Of a stretch of 64,000 nt of DNA, positions 41,640-52,326 are shown piece after piece (position 1 is the stretch's first letter; the number at the start of each line of letters is the position of its first letter). The stretch is taken from contig OZ345369.1 in assembly GCA_977006965.1 (NCBI GenBank), forward strand, positions 620,001 through 684,000. Reading direction: 5' to 3'. The notes beneath the pieces were generated by a model that worked only from the letters and a program-made list of their open reading frames with translations, had not been told where the DNA came from and ran no database searches. The stretch comes from Phymatolithon calcareum (taxonomy: Eukaryota; Rhodophyta; Florideophyceae; Hapalidiales). The position numbers and the translations under genes were made by a program.

Positions 41640-42679
41640 GGCCAGAGACGGTGCGGAGGTATGGAATTCTTCTCAGATTTGCCTACCTCAATCCTGCCAT
41701 CACCTACCTCTTGAGATCATACACTGCGTGCAGACTAAAGATGATGGCATACACGCCTCTATCATACAAGACAACTACCGTCGGTGCCCCGCATGAATCG
41801 ATACCCGTTGGTTTGTCGCGGCGACGCATCCAGGTGCAGCGGGAAAGCGACCAAGCGCTATAACATCTGGGCGTTGATCGACACCGCTAATGACTGTCTT
41901 GGAGCCGCAACCAGTGGCAGTCGAAGAGCAGCCCCGCGCGAAGGATCCCCGTGCTGAGCCAGGTCGTTCGACACCGTCTCGAGCCGCAACTAGCGGCATT
42001 CGAGAATCCTCCACGCGCTAAGACGCTCTCGCGACAACCTAGGTCGCCCGGCAGTGCCGGGCGCCACAACCGGTGGCCGCCTGGAAGAACCCTTACGCGC
42101 GTGACGACCGGGCCAAGGACGCCTTCTAGACTCTTTCCATGCGACCCTCTCATCAGGTTGCGCCACGTGGCGCCGGGAAGCGACAGGCCGAGACTCTGTG
42201 CGTCACATTCACAGGCGCGTACAGCCGGCGGCGGTTGAAAACACAGCTGCACGCAGCGCAGAGTCTAAAGCTTGCGCGACAGTCTCACCGGCGCGCACAG
42301 TCGCCAGCAACTGCTCTGGAGTCCGAGCCTCGCCGATCGAAATCTCTATATCAAGCAAGACGCTGAAGAAACCTTGATGTCCAGCACAGGCATCGCAAGC
42401 TTGCAGACGCGTTCGCACGGAGGCACGCACTTCGAAACGTGCCTGAACCGTGACGTGAACCGCGCGTAAAGCAGCGAACAGCGTGAGGAGCTTTTTGGTA
42501 CACCGCCTGTTTTTCCCACTAAGGACTCGTGAGATATCTGATTTCTCGGCGGAGGCTAGACAGGTGAGTTTTTCGAGTTGGCAGCCCGCGTTCTTTTGTT
42601 GATTTTTTGTTTTTTGTTATGTTTTTGTTTTGTTTAGGTGAGCGAATCCGTGACCTCTCACGAAGGGAAGACCGCTTTC

Positions 42680-42970
42680 TAGCACACGTGGCGAATGCAA
42701 GCCCAAATCAATGTCCTGGAGGCAGAAGCTATCATCTTGGCTATTCGTTGGGCGGTTACACGCGGTGGTCATGGTTGTCGCATTGCTATCCTCAGCGACT
42801 CATTCATATCAATAGCCGCGTTTTCCAAGGGATGGTCTGCATCCACCTCCATTCTGCATCAAACGCGGCGATTCACAGCGCTTTGCATTACAAACGACCT
42901 TGAAGTCGTGTTTGTGCATGTGTCGTCCAAATCCAACCCCGCTGATGCACAATCAAGGGCAAAAATGTGA
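42680..42970 (+). pseudogene. DIRS RNase H, C-terminal fragment
   Basis: The plus frame encodes INVLEAEAIILAIRWAV, ILSDSFISIAAFSKGWS, and FVHVSSKSNPADAQSRAK. These are the E-, D- and final D-containing blocks of a retroelement RNase H, ending in the usual NxADxxSR motif. The preceding RT domain is not found. Its 3' end has been duplicated downstream (42895-43565). Confidence 0.75.
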
Positions 42971-43565
42971 TCTGGAGGGAATCAAGTATCGTCTCCTTGG
43001 ACGGGCAGGTTGAAAAGTGGACTCAGCTCACCAAAGAAATCCCTAGCGTCCAGATTCTTGGTGACTCCAGCAAAATAGCGAGGCTGTTCCGAACGCGGTC
43101 GTACATCCCGAACGATCTCGAAGTCTAGCCTGCTCACGTGCCGTCCATATCCAACCCCGCTTGTGGAACATCAAGGGCAAAATTATGATCTGGACGAATG
43201 TCCAAGTCTTCCAAATCATTACCCCGCTGGCGTTCCATCAAGGGCAATATGCGAAAGGGACGGAATCGAGTATCGTCCGCTTGGACATGCAGTTTTAAAA
43301 ATGGACTCAGCTCACTGAAGAAGTCCCTAGTGTCCAGGATCTTGGCGACTCCAGCAGCAGACTGAGGCACTGGACAAAACGCGGTCGATTCGCAGCGCCG
43401 TACATCCCGAACGATCTCGAAAGTCGTGTTTGCTCTCGCATCGTCCATATCCAACCCCGCTGATACAACGTCAAGGGCAAAACTGTGATCTGGATGGATG
43501 CCCAAGTCGTCCAAACCATAACCCCGCTGGTGTACTATCAACGGCAAAATATGAAAAGGACAGAC
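42895..43565 (+). repeat. Tandem triplication of RNase H 3' end
   Basis: Three successive copies of a segment containing CGTCCATATCCAACCCCGCT (first copy CGTCCAAATCCAACCCCGCT) start at about 42924, 43142 and 43442, with spacing 218 and 300 bp. Each is followed by a TCAAGGGCAAAA and TGATCTGGA block. The copies have diverged, so the duplication is not recent. Confidence 0.8.
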
Positions 43566-43591
43566 TTGATAATTTGCTCATTAGATGAGCG

Positions 43592-44821
43592 ATGCGGGGA
43601 CCGGGCGGACTCCTCCGAAACGAACTACAATGTCTCGAAAATCATTGCCGGCAAGCAACCCGACCTAGGCAGGATGCGCAGGCATTGCCTATCGAGCGAT
43701 TTCTCGAATCGAAAGTGCGACGTTTTGCCGCGCAACGGAGCAAGTTGAGATCATGTAAAGTACCGAATCAAGTTCCGCCAAGGAACGTCGGCATTTACCA
43801 CACGCAGGGATCTCAAAAACCAGTGGACGGGCAGTCAGCGATTACGAGTTTCGCCACGGACCTCGCAACAGCGTACGACAGGTACCCTCTTTTCGCACAA
43901 ACAATCAAGCCATTCACTCAAAGGGCGTACAGCAACGCTCTCAATGCCTTCTTGGTATGCGTGGACACCTCAGATCTGCACGAGAAGAACATTGACAAGG
44001 CCCTAGCCGACTACTTGCAGACTCTATACCATGATGACAGCTCGCCCGGAAACTTCCAGAACAGAACAAACACACTGTGTGCAGTATTACACCGCTTGCC
44101 GCACATACGGGTAAAACTCCCCTACGCCAGACGCGTACTCGAAGGCTGGGGAAAGACCCTCAAATCAAACCCCGCCACTCCGCTGACGGAAAGGATGTTA
44201 CACGCGATAGCGGGAATGCTGATGATGATGGGCGAGGAAGCAGCTGCAGCATGTTTGGTAATCTCGTGGGCAGATTTTCTGCGGGCAGCCGAGGCACTCG
44301 GACTTCGCAAATCGGATATTGTGCTTCCTGGCGATACTCATCTCGGTGATGTCTCAGGAATCGCCGTAAGTATCCTCATCCGGGAAGCCAAAACCGGACC
44401 ACAACAGTTCGTAGTGGTGAGGGACATAGCCGCACGGAACCTGATCGTGAGCTACCTTCGCAATGTCGAGATTGAAAGTGGTGAGCTGAATATATTTCGT
44501 ATCACATACGCCAAATATCTCCGCGTCTTAAGAGCTGCAGCTATAAATCTCGATTTGCAGCATCTCCGCATAACCACCCACTCCGCGAGAATCGGCGGCG
44601 CTCTTTTTGACTATCTCCAAGGCCAAACCTTCGAAACTATCGCAACCACAGGACGTTGGGCCTCGGTGAAGTCCGTGCAACGATATCTTACGAACGGTCG
44701 CGCACAGCTAATGACACTCACGTTTCCAAGAGCCCAAAAAAGAAAAATGGATATTGCTGTGCATCATGCCGAGTTCTGGATTATTAAAGCTTCTGCCGTT
44801 ATATCTAATCATAACACTTGA
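43592..44821 (+). CDS. DIRS tyrosine recombinase
   Basis: A 409-residue intact frame. The C-terminal catalytic domain has Arg in SWADFLRAAEALGLR, Lys in LIREAKTGPQQ, His-x-x-Arg in THSARIGGALFDYL, Trp in TGRWASVKS and the nucleophilic Tyr in VQRYLTNGRAQL. All residues of the R-K-H-R-W-Y set are present. A core-binding-like helical domain lies at about residues 85-190. Such enzymes integrate circular cDNA of DIRS elements; Crypton transposons carry a related enzyme, but the RNase H upstream favours DIRS. The first 60 residues are basic and less certain. It is the only complete enzyme frame in the nest. Confidence 0.85.
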   Translation: MRGPGGLLRNELQCLENHCRQATRPRQDAQALPIERFLESKVRRFAAQRSKLRSCKVPNQVPPRNVGIYHTQGSQKPVDGQSAITSFATDLATAYDRYPLFAQTIKPFTQRAYSNALNAFLVCVDTSDLHEKNIDKALADYLQTLYHDDSSPGNFQNRTNTLCAVLHRLPHIRVKLPYARRVLEGWGKTLKSNPATPLTERMLHAIAGMLMMMGEEAAAACLVISWADFLRAAEALGLRKSDIVLPGDTHLGDVSGIAVSILIREAKTGPQQFVVVRDIAARNLIVSYLRNVEIESGELNIFRITYAKYLRVLRAAAINLDLQHLRITTHSARIGGALFDYLQGQTFETIATTGRWASVKSVQRYLTNGRAQLMTLTFPRAQKRKMDIAVHHAEFWIIKASAVISNHNT

Positions 44822-45153
44822 GGTGAACTGTTCCTTGCTTGAAGAAACTCGCTCTTCAAGCACCAGCAACATAGTATCCAGATACTAACCGTGGGATACT
44901 AAGAAATGGTTCCCCGGCAAGCGGTGCTCGTCCAGGAGGAGGTTCCTAAGAGTTACTGGACGGTGTCCGGGAACTCTAGTAAGGAGAAGCGCTACACTGC
45001 TCGCCTTCTCTGGGGAGCTAGACCCTTGGACTCCGTGAAAGCAAAGTCGCCAAATTTCGGTTTTATGTTTCGAATAAAACCGCAGATCTTTCTAAAGTCT
45101 GTCAAGGCAGGCAGTCTCCAAGTCTATCTCGCTATCACAAAATGATTTCTATT

Positions 45154-46402
45154 TTACGCTGTCTGTCGCGGACGGCGCCATTCACGTGGCCCGAACTGGT
45201 TCGGGTGGTGAGCGGTGAACAACATGAAGACAACATTGTTGTCGATCCAGCTCATTGTTAGCGTCCCGAAGTCATCGACGCACCAGAATAGGTCGTTAAA
45301 AATTGCCTCGCTGCTCACTTTGAGCGCCTTCGGTGGCCAGCCGCGATTTGGTCGCGCTGTTCCCGTGACGGCAATTACCCTTTCGGGCAACGCAGCGAGC
45401 GTCTTAGGGAGAGTAAAATAGTTGTCCAGGAAGAGGACGAACTTGTGACCTGTCCGAACGTGCAGCGTGAGCACTTCATCGACAAGCATGATCATCATGC
45501 GGTGTGTCTTTCTACAGTCTGAATTTGCCTTTTCAAATTCGTTCGTTCCGCTGTTCGCAGATAGGCGTCCGTCCGGCGTAAAATAGCAAACTTATCCGGA
45601 CTTAGAATCGGTCAGCACAAACCACTTGTACCCTTCATTGATGGGCTTTTTTTCATGCGGTGCGTTTCGCCGCTACAACCTGAAAATCGAATCATCATCT
45701 CGTCTATGGCGACGGTAAGGCTCGGGCGAGCGAGAAGGAGCAAAGATATTCTTCGGACATGATCCAGAAGGAGCTTTACCTTATGGAACCACGTCCGGTT
45801 CTCGCGCATGTATTCGTTTACCGTATCATCCTCGACGTGGACGTCATCATTATCGACCGCAATATCTCTCGAGTTATCTTATGCGGCATCGGTCACCGCG
45901 TCGCGCACAATAGCATCATCCGCAGTGAGATAAATGTCTTCGCGGCAATTATCAATCTCCTCTTCTCTGTTCTGGGCATGCGCGTTGTCTCTACCGCTCA
46001 GGTGCAGGGTTCGCGAAATGTAGCGGAATCGCTTCAGAGTCATGCCGTCAACAAAGTGATGTGACTGCAGTGCCCTTGACGAAGACCAGTAGTCTTCTTT
46101 TTGAGGAAAGCGCAAAACGCCCATGTAGTACAGTACTGCTAAAAATTGCAAATCTCTGCAGGGAGAACGTCGCGTTGTCGAGATCGTGGCTTTTTAGCCA
46201 AAAGCGCCGCGGCATATTCGTTAGAACGGGCGGCGATTGCTTCAATAAGAACGCCTGGAATCCAAGCGCGAGCCATGAGTGCGGGCGTGACGGCAACGCC
46301 ATTGTGCGAGCTAAGTGTTCGAAATTTAGCTTTGCGCGGTGCGGTGACGGCTATGTCAACGACGGGCTCATAGCTGCAGTTCACGTCACGGGGACACTCC
46401 AC
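45154..46402 (-). pseudogene. piggyBac transposase, N-terminal part
   Basis: Minus-strand frames joined by frameshifts encode WIPGVLIEAIAARSNEYAAA and FLAVLYYMGVLRFPQKEDYW (46402-45879), the N-terminal dimerisation-like region. The first catalytic block VAIDEMMIRFSG (about 45690), the second block FVLFLDNYFTLPKT (about 45440) and a GTARPNRGWPPKAL block follow. It ends WIDNNVVFMLF...REWRRPR where the DIRS element begins. At least two frame changes (near 46145 and 45600) show decay. Confidence 0.8.
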
Positions 46403-46671
46403 AGTATTGGGTTGGAAAAGGTCGTCACTCCTGGAGTAACAGAGGCGCCATTGCTCGGTGAAATGCGCATTTCCGACATGGTGAATGAGTGGTGCGTAGT
46501 TCAGAGGCTAGATGCTCCGGCACCCTTTGGGTGCACAGTCTGAAAATGGTATCGTTCGAAAGGTACAGCGGTCCTTATTCTGTAGGCAAAGAAAAAATAT
46601 TTTTATGATATAGAGGCTGATAAATGATTTAAAAGGAAAATTTCAAAATTTTAAGGGACATAATATGTCCC

Positions 46672-46896
46672 CTGTCCAGCGAAGGGACAACACAACGCAA
46701 TAAACACATTGACATTCAATACCACTATGTTCGTCATGTGATTGCGTCCGGGAAAGTTTTCATCAAGTACTGCGACACAAATTCGATGATCGCCGATAAG
46801 CTGAAGAAACCATTAGACGGCGTTAAAGTGTTAAGGCTTCCACAAGATATAGGACTTTCACGAATTCCTTCCTAAGGCCCCTCGATCAAGGGGGAG
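46672..46896 (+). mobile_element. copia RNase H end and polypurine tract
   Basis: Continues the broken pol: RNKHIDIQYHYVRHVIASGK, ADKLKKPL..., stop, then the polypurine tract AAGGGGGAG directly before the 3' LTR TGTTGG. This proves that 36.8-40.9 kb and 46.7-47.0 kb are one element. Confidence 0.85.
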
Positions 46897-47044
46897 TGTT
46901 GGAATTATGTAAGCTTGGTGCTCAAGCCGAATGTTGGGCCTTTATAGCCAGGATCCGACATCCGCTAAGTCAATAAACCAAGGAACCCATCCACCTCAAC
47001 CTCTCCAATTGGAACCATAACTTCCTTCCCCATAACCTCCAACA
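46897..47044 (+). repeat. copia 3' LTR with internal deletion
   Basis: 148 bp against 290 bp for the 5' LTR. The first 30 bp and the last 120 bp match, but the middle (about 145 bp with the ACACGTGTACACGTGT block) is missing. Confidence 0.85.
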
Positions 47045-47330
47045 ATGAAGTCCACCACAGCATAGCAACAGATGTTCAACTGTTTAGTTACAGTCGGTAC
47101 TATACGTCTTGCATGCTGGGTCTTACGGCATTTCATCCAAGTTGTGTCCAGTGTGATAAGCGGCTACCAAAGGTGAAAAGTCCCCAATTAGCTGATGTAA
47201 TTTCATCTCGTCTGTGCGATTGTGGAAAGCCGTCGGGAAGTGTCGGAATAGTGAGAGGCTTGGGTTTGCGAGATGGCCTGATGATAGATCTCGCAGCCTC
47301 GAGTGTCAACAGGACTCTCTGGTAGTCGAC
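47045..47330 (-). mobile_element. LINE family C, upstream half of split copy
   Basis: On the minus strand a degraded frame reads SHNRTDEMKLHQLIGDFSPL, then DPACK and TVEHLLLCC. This parallels SHRRAE...NQLS...CKAC...TVEHLLLRC in the intact copy at 36.2 kb. It continues the LINE piece at 36600-36767 across the copia insertion. Confidence 0.7.
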
Positions 47331-47965
47331 AAGGCCTCGTACTTCATGTTTTCCTGTCCTGCAATGCACGTACTGGCGTGCGGCGGATCCCTGCTGCTGC
47401 TGCGAAGGGACGCGTCCCGAAAGGGGCGCGTAGGAGACAGAGAAGACACTCAGGATGGAATAAATTTCTCCACTAAACATCACGTTGTAGCATGGAGCTG
47501 CAGCGCACTCTTCAACATCACTGTGATCCTCTGTAAGGAGCTGGGATACGACACTCTGGGAATATAATATTCTCAGGTCTCGTCTCCGTCTTTTTGGCGC
47601 TTATGTTGTATCAACGCTCCTATGCGGCTTTGAATCATGCATTCTGGCAGGAACGTGCGGAGGAAACTCAAGTAAACATGTGCTAAGACCAAGAGCCGAC
47701 GAAGCAGGGACACCCACCATCGACGTGGTAATCTGGACCAGAGACCTACTATGGAACTGGCTTGGGCACATTCTTAGAATGGCGCCTGGTCCGCCATGTG
47801 CTGCTGCAATTCGTCAGAATAACGCCAGAATCAATATTTATTGACGTACCTAGACTAGACGTGAAAGTCGCAGTCCAGCTCGCTAACGCTAGGATAGAAT
47901 GGAAGAAACTTAGGCCGTCGAATCGTTGTTGGCCCCACTAGGGGAAAATGCAAAATGATTGATCG
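47331..47965 (+). mobile_element. LINE family B, 3' end
   Basis: The family B block order (TCTTTTTGGCGC, TATGCGGCTTTGAAT, ACACCCACCATCGACGTGGT, ACTGGCTTGGGCACATTCTT) and the 3' hairpin GGCCCCACTAGGGG with tail AAAATGCAAAATGATTGAT. The 47340-47480 part also parallels 59640-59780. Frames are broken. Confidence 0.75.
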
Positions 47966-49909
47966 TACGGTTTGTGTAGCTCAGATATCCTGCAAAAGGA
48001 AAGAAATGTATTTCTCAAAACTGTGCCACCCCCGTTGTCAAGCCATGTGCTTTCCTCCTTCGAAGCTTGAACCTAGTGGATTTGAGCCCTCTTCATGAGT
48101 TTGCCATCTTTGATCCAATTCTTCCCGATCGTTGTCTCTAGATATTCAGCGGTTTCTTGAATTTCAATTTCCTCCCCGGGAAACTTGCGGGATTGGAGAC
48201 TTTCCGATGTGCCACCTCATGTGTAAATGATTGCACATTTCTTGGTAGACCATGTCATTCTGCAGTCTGTATCCCATTGTGTATACATTTCAAGCATATC
48301 ATATGCTTAAAGTGTATAGACGATATGCTGCATATCGTCTGGCTTCTTTTTGATGCTCTCAAGGAGAATAATGTAATTGGCAAACCTGTTTAATCGAAGG
48401 TTTTCGTCGGATTAATCTTCAAATCCAGTGTTTCAATTCTCTCGGCTCGGCTATCCATCAGGATATAGAGAAGTGTCGGGCGTTGGGGAGCTTTTCCGAA
48501 TATAATGAAGCCCTTCATATTTAGCAAGACAGGAAAAGTCCACGTTGCCGCATATATGCTTCTGCTTCAAGATCACTCGGAACTAATGATTCATGATGTT
48601 CCGTAAACAAACTCAAGTATTTGATAAACGTTTTAGGTAGCCCAAATTTTACCGTCCGTTCCCTCACGTGGCATAAATAAGAGAAGGTACTTCTGAAATA
48701 TCGAAATAGCTGCTATCAACGAGCGATAGACAATTTGATGTATCTCAAATTTTGATATGACGATAGAATTCGGGTCCAAGAAAATGAAAATGCCCTTTTT
48801 CTACGCCCTCTAACTTAGGACGCATAGCTTCCACTCTTTTCTATGGAAAACGACTGAGAGTCTCAGCTCCGTCAAGATAGGTGTCACTTTAATGCAAATG
48901 TGCTCTAATGCATATGCATGTTCTAGTCAGATGGTTTTCTTCTTGTTTAATTCCGAGCTCCTTCACATCAAATCGATGACTAGATTTAATAAAAATTTTG
49001 TAAATTTCTTCTTCATAGATTGTACGCAGACCCTCTTGCGACAAAGGGACTGTCCAATGTTTCTGCACATTGTGGCGAGCATTGAAAGTAGCATTCGTGC
49101 GCCCAAGAGTATAGTGCCTGCCCTTAGGATCTTTTTTCCAATGCCAGGTGCCGGCACTTCTTGTCGCAGACATGGATTGGTGATCCACATGTGGTGCGTT
49201 GCACCCTGTCAGAAATTTCATTTTCTGGCATTATATGCAGCTACCACGAAGCCCATGGTTGTTGCCATGAACTGTTTGGAGATCTGACATTGCTATTTTA
49301 TACGCAGATTTTTTCCGATTCACCTGCGCTAAACGCATCCACAAACGATTAAAGTGAGATTGGTGCACAGAAAAAGTGTATGTCGAGAAAGAACCGATCT
49401 AGCGAACAGGATTTTGATATCCTAAACAACGGTGATTAGATCAAACTGCTTTCAGCTGTAATTCGTGTCTGTCGCAAAAGCTCGCCCGAGCGAACGAAAA
49501 TTTCCGAGAGAGACACCTAAGCGTCTATATTGAACAAAGCTCGATCCCGTTTATAAGGAATTTCTCTATTCTGGGGACTTTTTTTCAATTTTCTCCGCTG
49601 TGTAATTGTAGAAACGCTTCAATCAGAGCGTAGTTGTTGACTTTGAACATTGACTACTGCTTCCGCAGCAGGACGTTTCAGGAGACACACTCTCATATAA
49701 TGTACAACTGGAACACTAATTAATACAAAACTGATCCTGTATTCCGAGGCTCAAGGCCGGATTTTGACCGCTCCTAGTCCCTTCTTCGTCTGCAACAAAT
49801 TCGGAGAACACAATCAAACGAGAGCTTGGTAGTGGAACTCATGGAAACAGATGTATAGCAGAGTTCTAGTTGAACATGATAGTTTCCTTCATTCAGCGCG
49901 TCAGTGCAA
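47966..49909. other. Unassigned
   Basis: No supported gene. A minus-strand frame at 48889-49221 (WHWKKDPKGRHYTLGR, IYEEEIYKIFIKSSHRFDVK) reads like protein, but I cannot assign it. The rest is AT-rich spacer. Confidence 0.3.
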
Positions 49910-50040
49910 CAATAGTCCTGCACGGATGTTGAGAAATTTAGTCATTCAGCCGCCTTTTCTCAATACTCACAGCGGAGCAATAGTCCTGCATGGACGTTGA
50001 GAAATTTAGTCATTCAGCGGCCTTTTCTCAATACTCACAG
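49910..50040 (+). repeat. 68-bp tandem duplication
   Basis: CAATAGTCCTGCA(C/T)GGA...CTCAATACTCACAG occurs twice in tandem, starting at 49910 and 49978, with only a few mismatches. It lies 55 bp before the double palindrome. Confidence 0.85.
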
Positions 50041-50094
50041 CTCTGTTTGAGTACGAGTTCGCACGAGAAGGAAGTAATTCTACTTGCCATCTTC

Positions 50095-50168
50095 AGACTA
50101 TGCATTGAGCAACGGGCTACAACGAAGGGCATGCCCTTCGCTGTAGCCCGTTGCTCAATGCATAGTCT
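50095..50168. repeat. 74-bp near-perfect palindrome
   Basis: 37-bp arms (left starts AGACTATGCATTGAGCAACG) meet at GGGCA|TGCCC with no loop and one mismatch (50122 vs its partner). GC is about 50%. It abuts the next palindrome with no gap. Confidence 0.95.
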
Positions 50169-50212
50169 AATTCTTCCAAATAATATTATGCATAATATTA
50201 TTTGGAAGAATT
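50169..50212. repeat. 44-bp perfect palindrome
   Basis: 22-bp arms (AATTCTTCCAAATAATATTA...) with no loop and no mismatch, AT-rich. It directly follows the 74-bp palindrome and is followed by a T/A run. Confidence 0.95.
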
Positions 50213-52326
50213 TATTTTTTAAAAAAAATCACAACGGCATGAACTACTGAATCATATCAATAATGATAACGTTTGATATGATATTGAAATTGGAGGATCC
50301 ACCTTCCGCACTTTTCCGCTGTGGTGTGTACCCAGCCAGCAGCAACAGAAATATAAAGGTGGAAATTTGGATGCGAAACTCTGAGAATGCAGGGTCGTCC
50401 GACAAAGAAAGACCGGCTCACATTCGTTGGTTTGAACCTTTTTCTGGTCTCTTTGTGTCGGCAAATCATCTGCTGGTGCACATTCCGTTCCACTTAATTT
50501 CGAAGAGCTACTAGTCAAGAAAACGATTCCATGCCTTTAATCCGTTTTCGATTCCTGCGCACGAGTGTCGTACAGGAACGGAGCCCAACCGACTCCACGG
50601 CACACAGTTTATGTACGTTAACTGGAACAGTGGTTGCTTCGAAGGCACAAGTGTTACAGCTCAGTTTTGCACAAATATCTTTGAGCCGTTGTATATACGG
50701 TTCTGGTTCTGAAGCACAGAGTTATTTTCGGAAGAGCCAGAGAGAATTACGCCGGGGATACACTAGATAGAAGCAGTTATGTATTCTTCTATCTAATAGA
50801 ATTCGACGGGATAGAGTCTCGAGACATTACTCATTTCAGAGCTTATGTCTCAAATTGCATGTGGGACTGCTTCTGCTCCACTACAGCTCAAGAACGTTGT
50901 GCTGTAATGAGGGAAAACCTATACCACCACATTCTGATTAAAATGCGGCAATCGAACCGCTGCACCAGATCCGTGCCCCTGAAGGTCCACATTGAAAGCT
51001 AATAGGGCGGTCTAAACTTGTCTTTTCATGAGCTGGTCTTGAATAATCTAATCCTAAATCACTCTTCCATCCAAACGCGCAATGTGACTAGAGCGAAGGT
51101 GTCATTATAAGTATGATTTTCTCGCTAGATATTAAACGAAAATGCACAGCGGTTGTAATCCGCAGTGTCCACAATCCATCGGGATGACCAAGAATCTTTC
51201 CAAGAATCATGCAGATCCAGTCCACGCAGTTTAATAAATCTGTCGTCCGCGGTCCAAATGGGCACAGGATTAGATCGGCTCCGTCTTGTCCATCCGTACC
51301 GACCCCTGTGGTGGAGAAACTCCAGAGATTGTTAGGGATACGCGGTGGCAAACCGGAAGATAACTACGAATCAATGAAGTTGATAAGCTGCGGAATAAAG
51401 TTGTCATGGGATACAGAGAGTGAGTATGTTATGGGTTCAGCTCTTATTGCAGAACATGTTTATGAAAGAGATCGAACTTCCAATCAATTACGCACATTCA
51501 TTTCCCCGACCAGAGAGCCAATTTTTTCGTAGCAGTCGAAAAAGAAATCATCAAATATCTATAGGGAAAATATCGAATTGACCGCCAACTGCACTAGTCT
51601 TACGAGTAGCTTCAGTGGGCGGCGTGAGGGGATAATTAATGCTTCTTTAAAGAGCTCCCCAGGTCACACTTGATAGTGCAAGGCGCCGTCATCTAAGTTC
51701 TGAGGGCTACGTACTTTGGTTAGATCAAGACTGGCTGATTCGAATATCTCTTCTAACGATAGCCCTCAAAAGTCCATTACACTGGTATACATTTGCCGGT
51801 CTCATCTCGGTGCAGACTTTTCAATCGATTGTAGTTTCGCGCTAGACTGTGCAACTTGACGTGTCCTTTTTTGAATCATCTGGCTTCCCCAGAAGGAAAG
51901 CAAATTAACCTTAATTGATTTTTCGAGTAACGTTGATCAACAGAGTTTTCTCCGGCGTCGAGGTCAGAAACAACAGTTTTATTCGTTGATGTTGCTTCAT
52001 CTTCGAACCCATGATAAGAGTGAAACGACGCCGACACAGGATCCCGAGACGCTGATTCACTATTCTGTACGCTTAGGGCAATAAAGTCTATTTGGCCTGA
52101 CTTTCTTTGTAGTGTGTATTGGCGTCTATAATGGAATTAATCGGTTCCAATACAACACACCGACAGTTGATGCACGCTGGCATGGTGTTTCCCTCGAGAT
52201 TTCAATCTGTTTCAGCTCCTCATCATACAGAGATTCTCGGGCACTGTCGGATTTTATATGAACCAGCTGCAAATGCGTGCAGGCACTCCAGAACCCACAC
52301 AGCGTTCACCATAGAAGTTGGCCACC
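50213..52326. other. Unassigned upstream of zinc-finger gene
   Basis: Frames on both strands near 51088-51532 overlap. The minus one (MPPRIPNNLWSFSTTGVGTD) and the plus one ending 51532 both look mildly protein-like, but no family is recognised and at most one is real. The last few hundred bases should hold the zinc-finger promoter. Confidence 0.3.

Larger units (their letters stand above)
41640..45150 (+). mobile_element. DIRS-type tyrosine-recombinase retroelement
   Basis: This insert separates the two halves of the piggyBac transposase. It carries a retroelement RNase H remnant (about 42690-42970) followed by a tyrosine recombinase (43592-44821), an order found in DIRS-like elements, which integrate by recombinase rather than integrase. 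The left part (41.8-42.5 kb) has GC-rich repeated CCGCAACxAGxGGC-type text but no clear RT, so the element is internally deleted. The exact borders are estimated from where transposase homology stops. Confidence 0.75.
40886..46671 (-). mobile_element. piggyBac-family DNA transposon, split by DIRS
   Basis: The ends are imperfect inverted repeats of about 30 bp: left GGGACAAATTATGTCACC, right (complement) GGGACATATTATGTCCCTT, both running into AAATTTTGA. The minus strand encodes a piggyBac transposase in two halves (46402-45154 and 41639-40980) separated by a 3.5-kb insert. The usual TTAA duplication is not seen at the borders (GTAAA on the left). Confidence 0.8.
36768..47044 (+). mobile_element. 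Ty1/copia LTR retrotransposon with nested insertions
   Basis: A complete but decayed copia element: 5' LTR 36768-37057, gag/pol region to 40885, pol end and polypurine tract at 46672-46896, 3' LTR 46897-47044. The gap between 40886 and 46671 is a piggyBac insertion. The flanks are the two halves of one family C LINE. The flanking 5-mers differ, so no target duplication survives. Confidence 0.85.

Noticed and set aside
50940-50990. T-arm-like GCAGCGGTTCGATTGCCGC on the minus strand
   Set aside because: No matching D arm or acceptor stem; not a tRNA.
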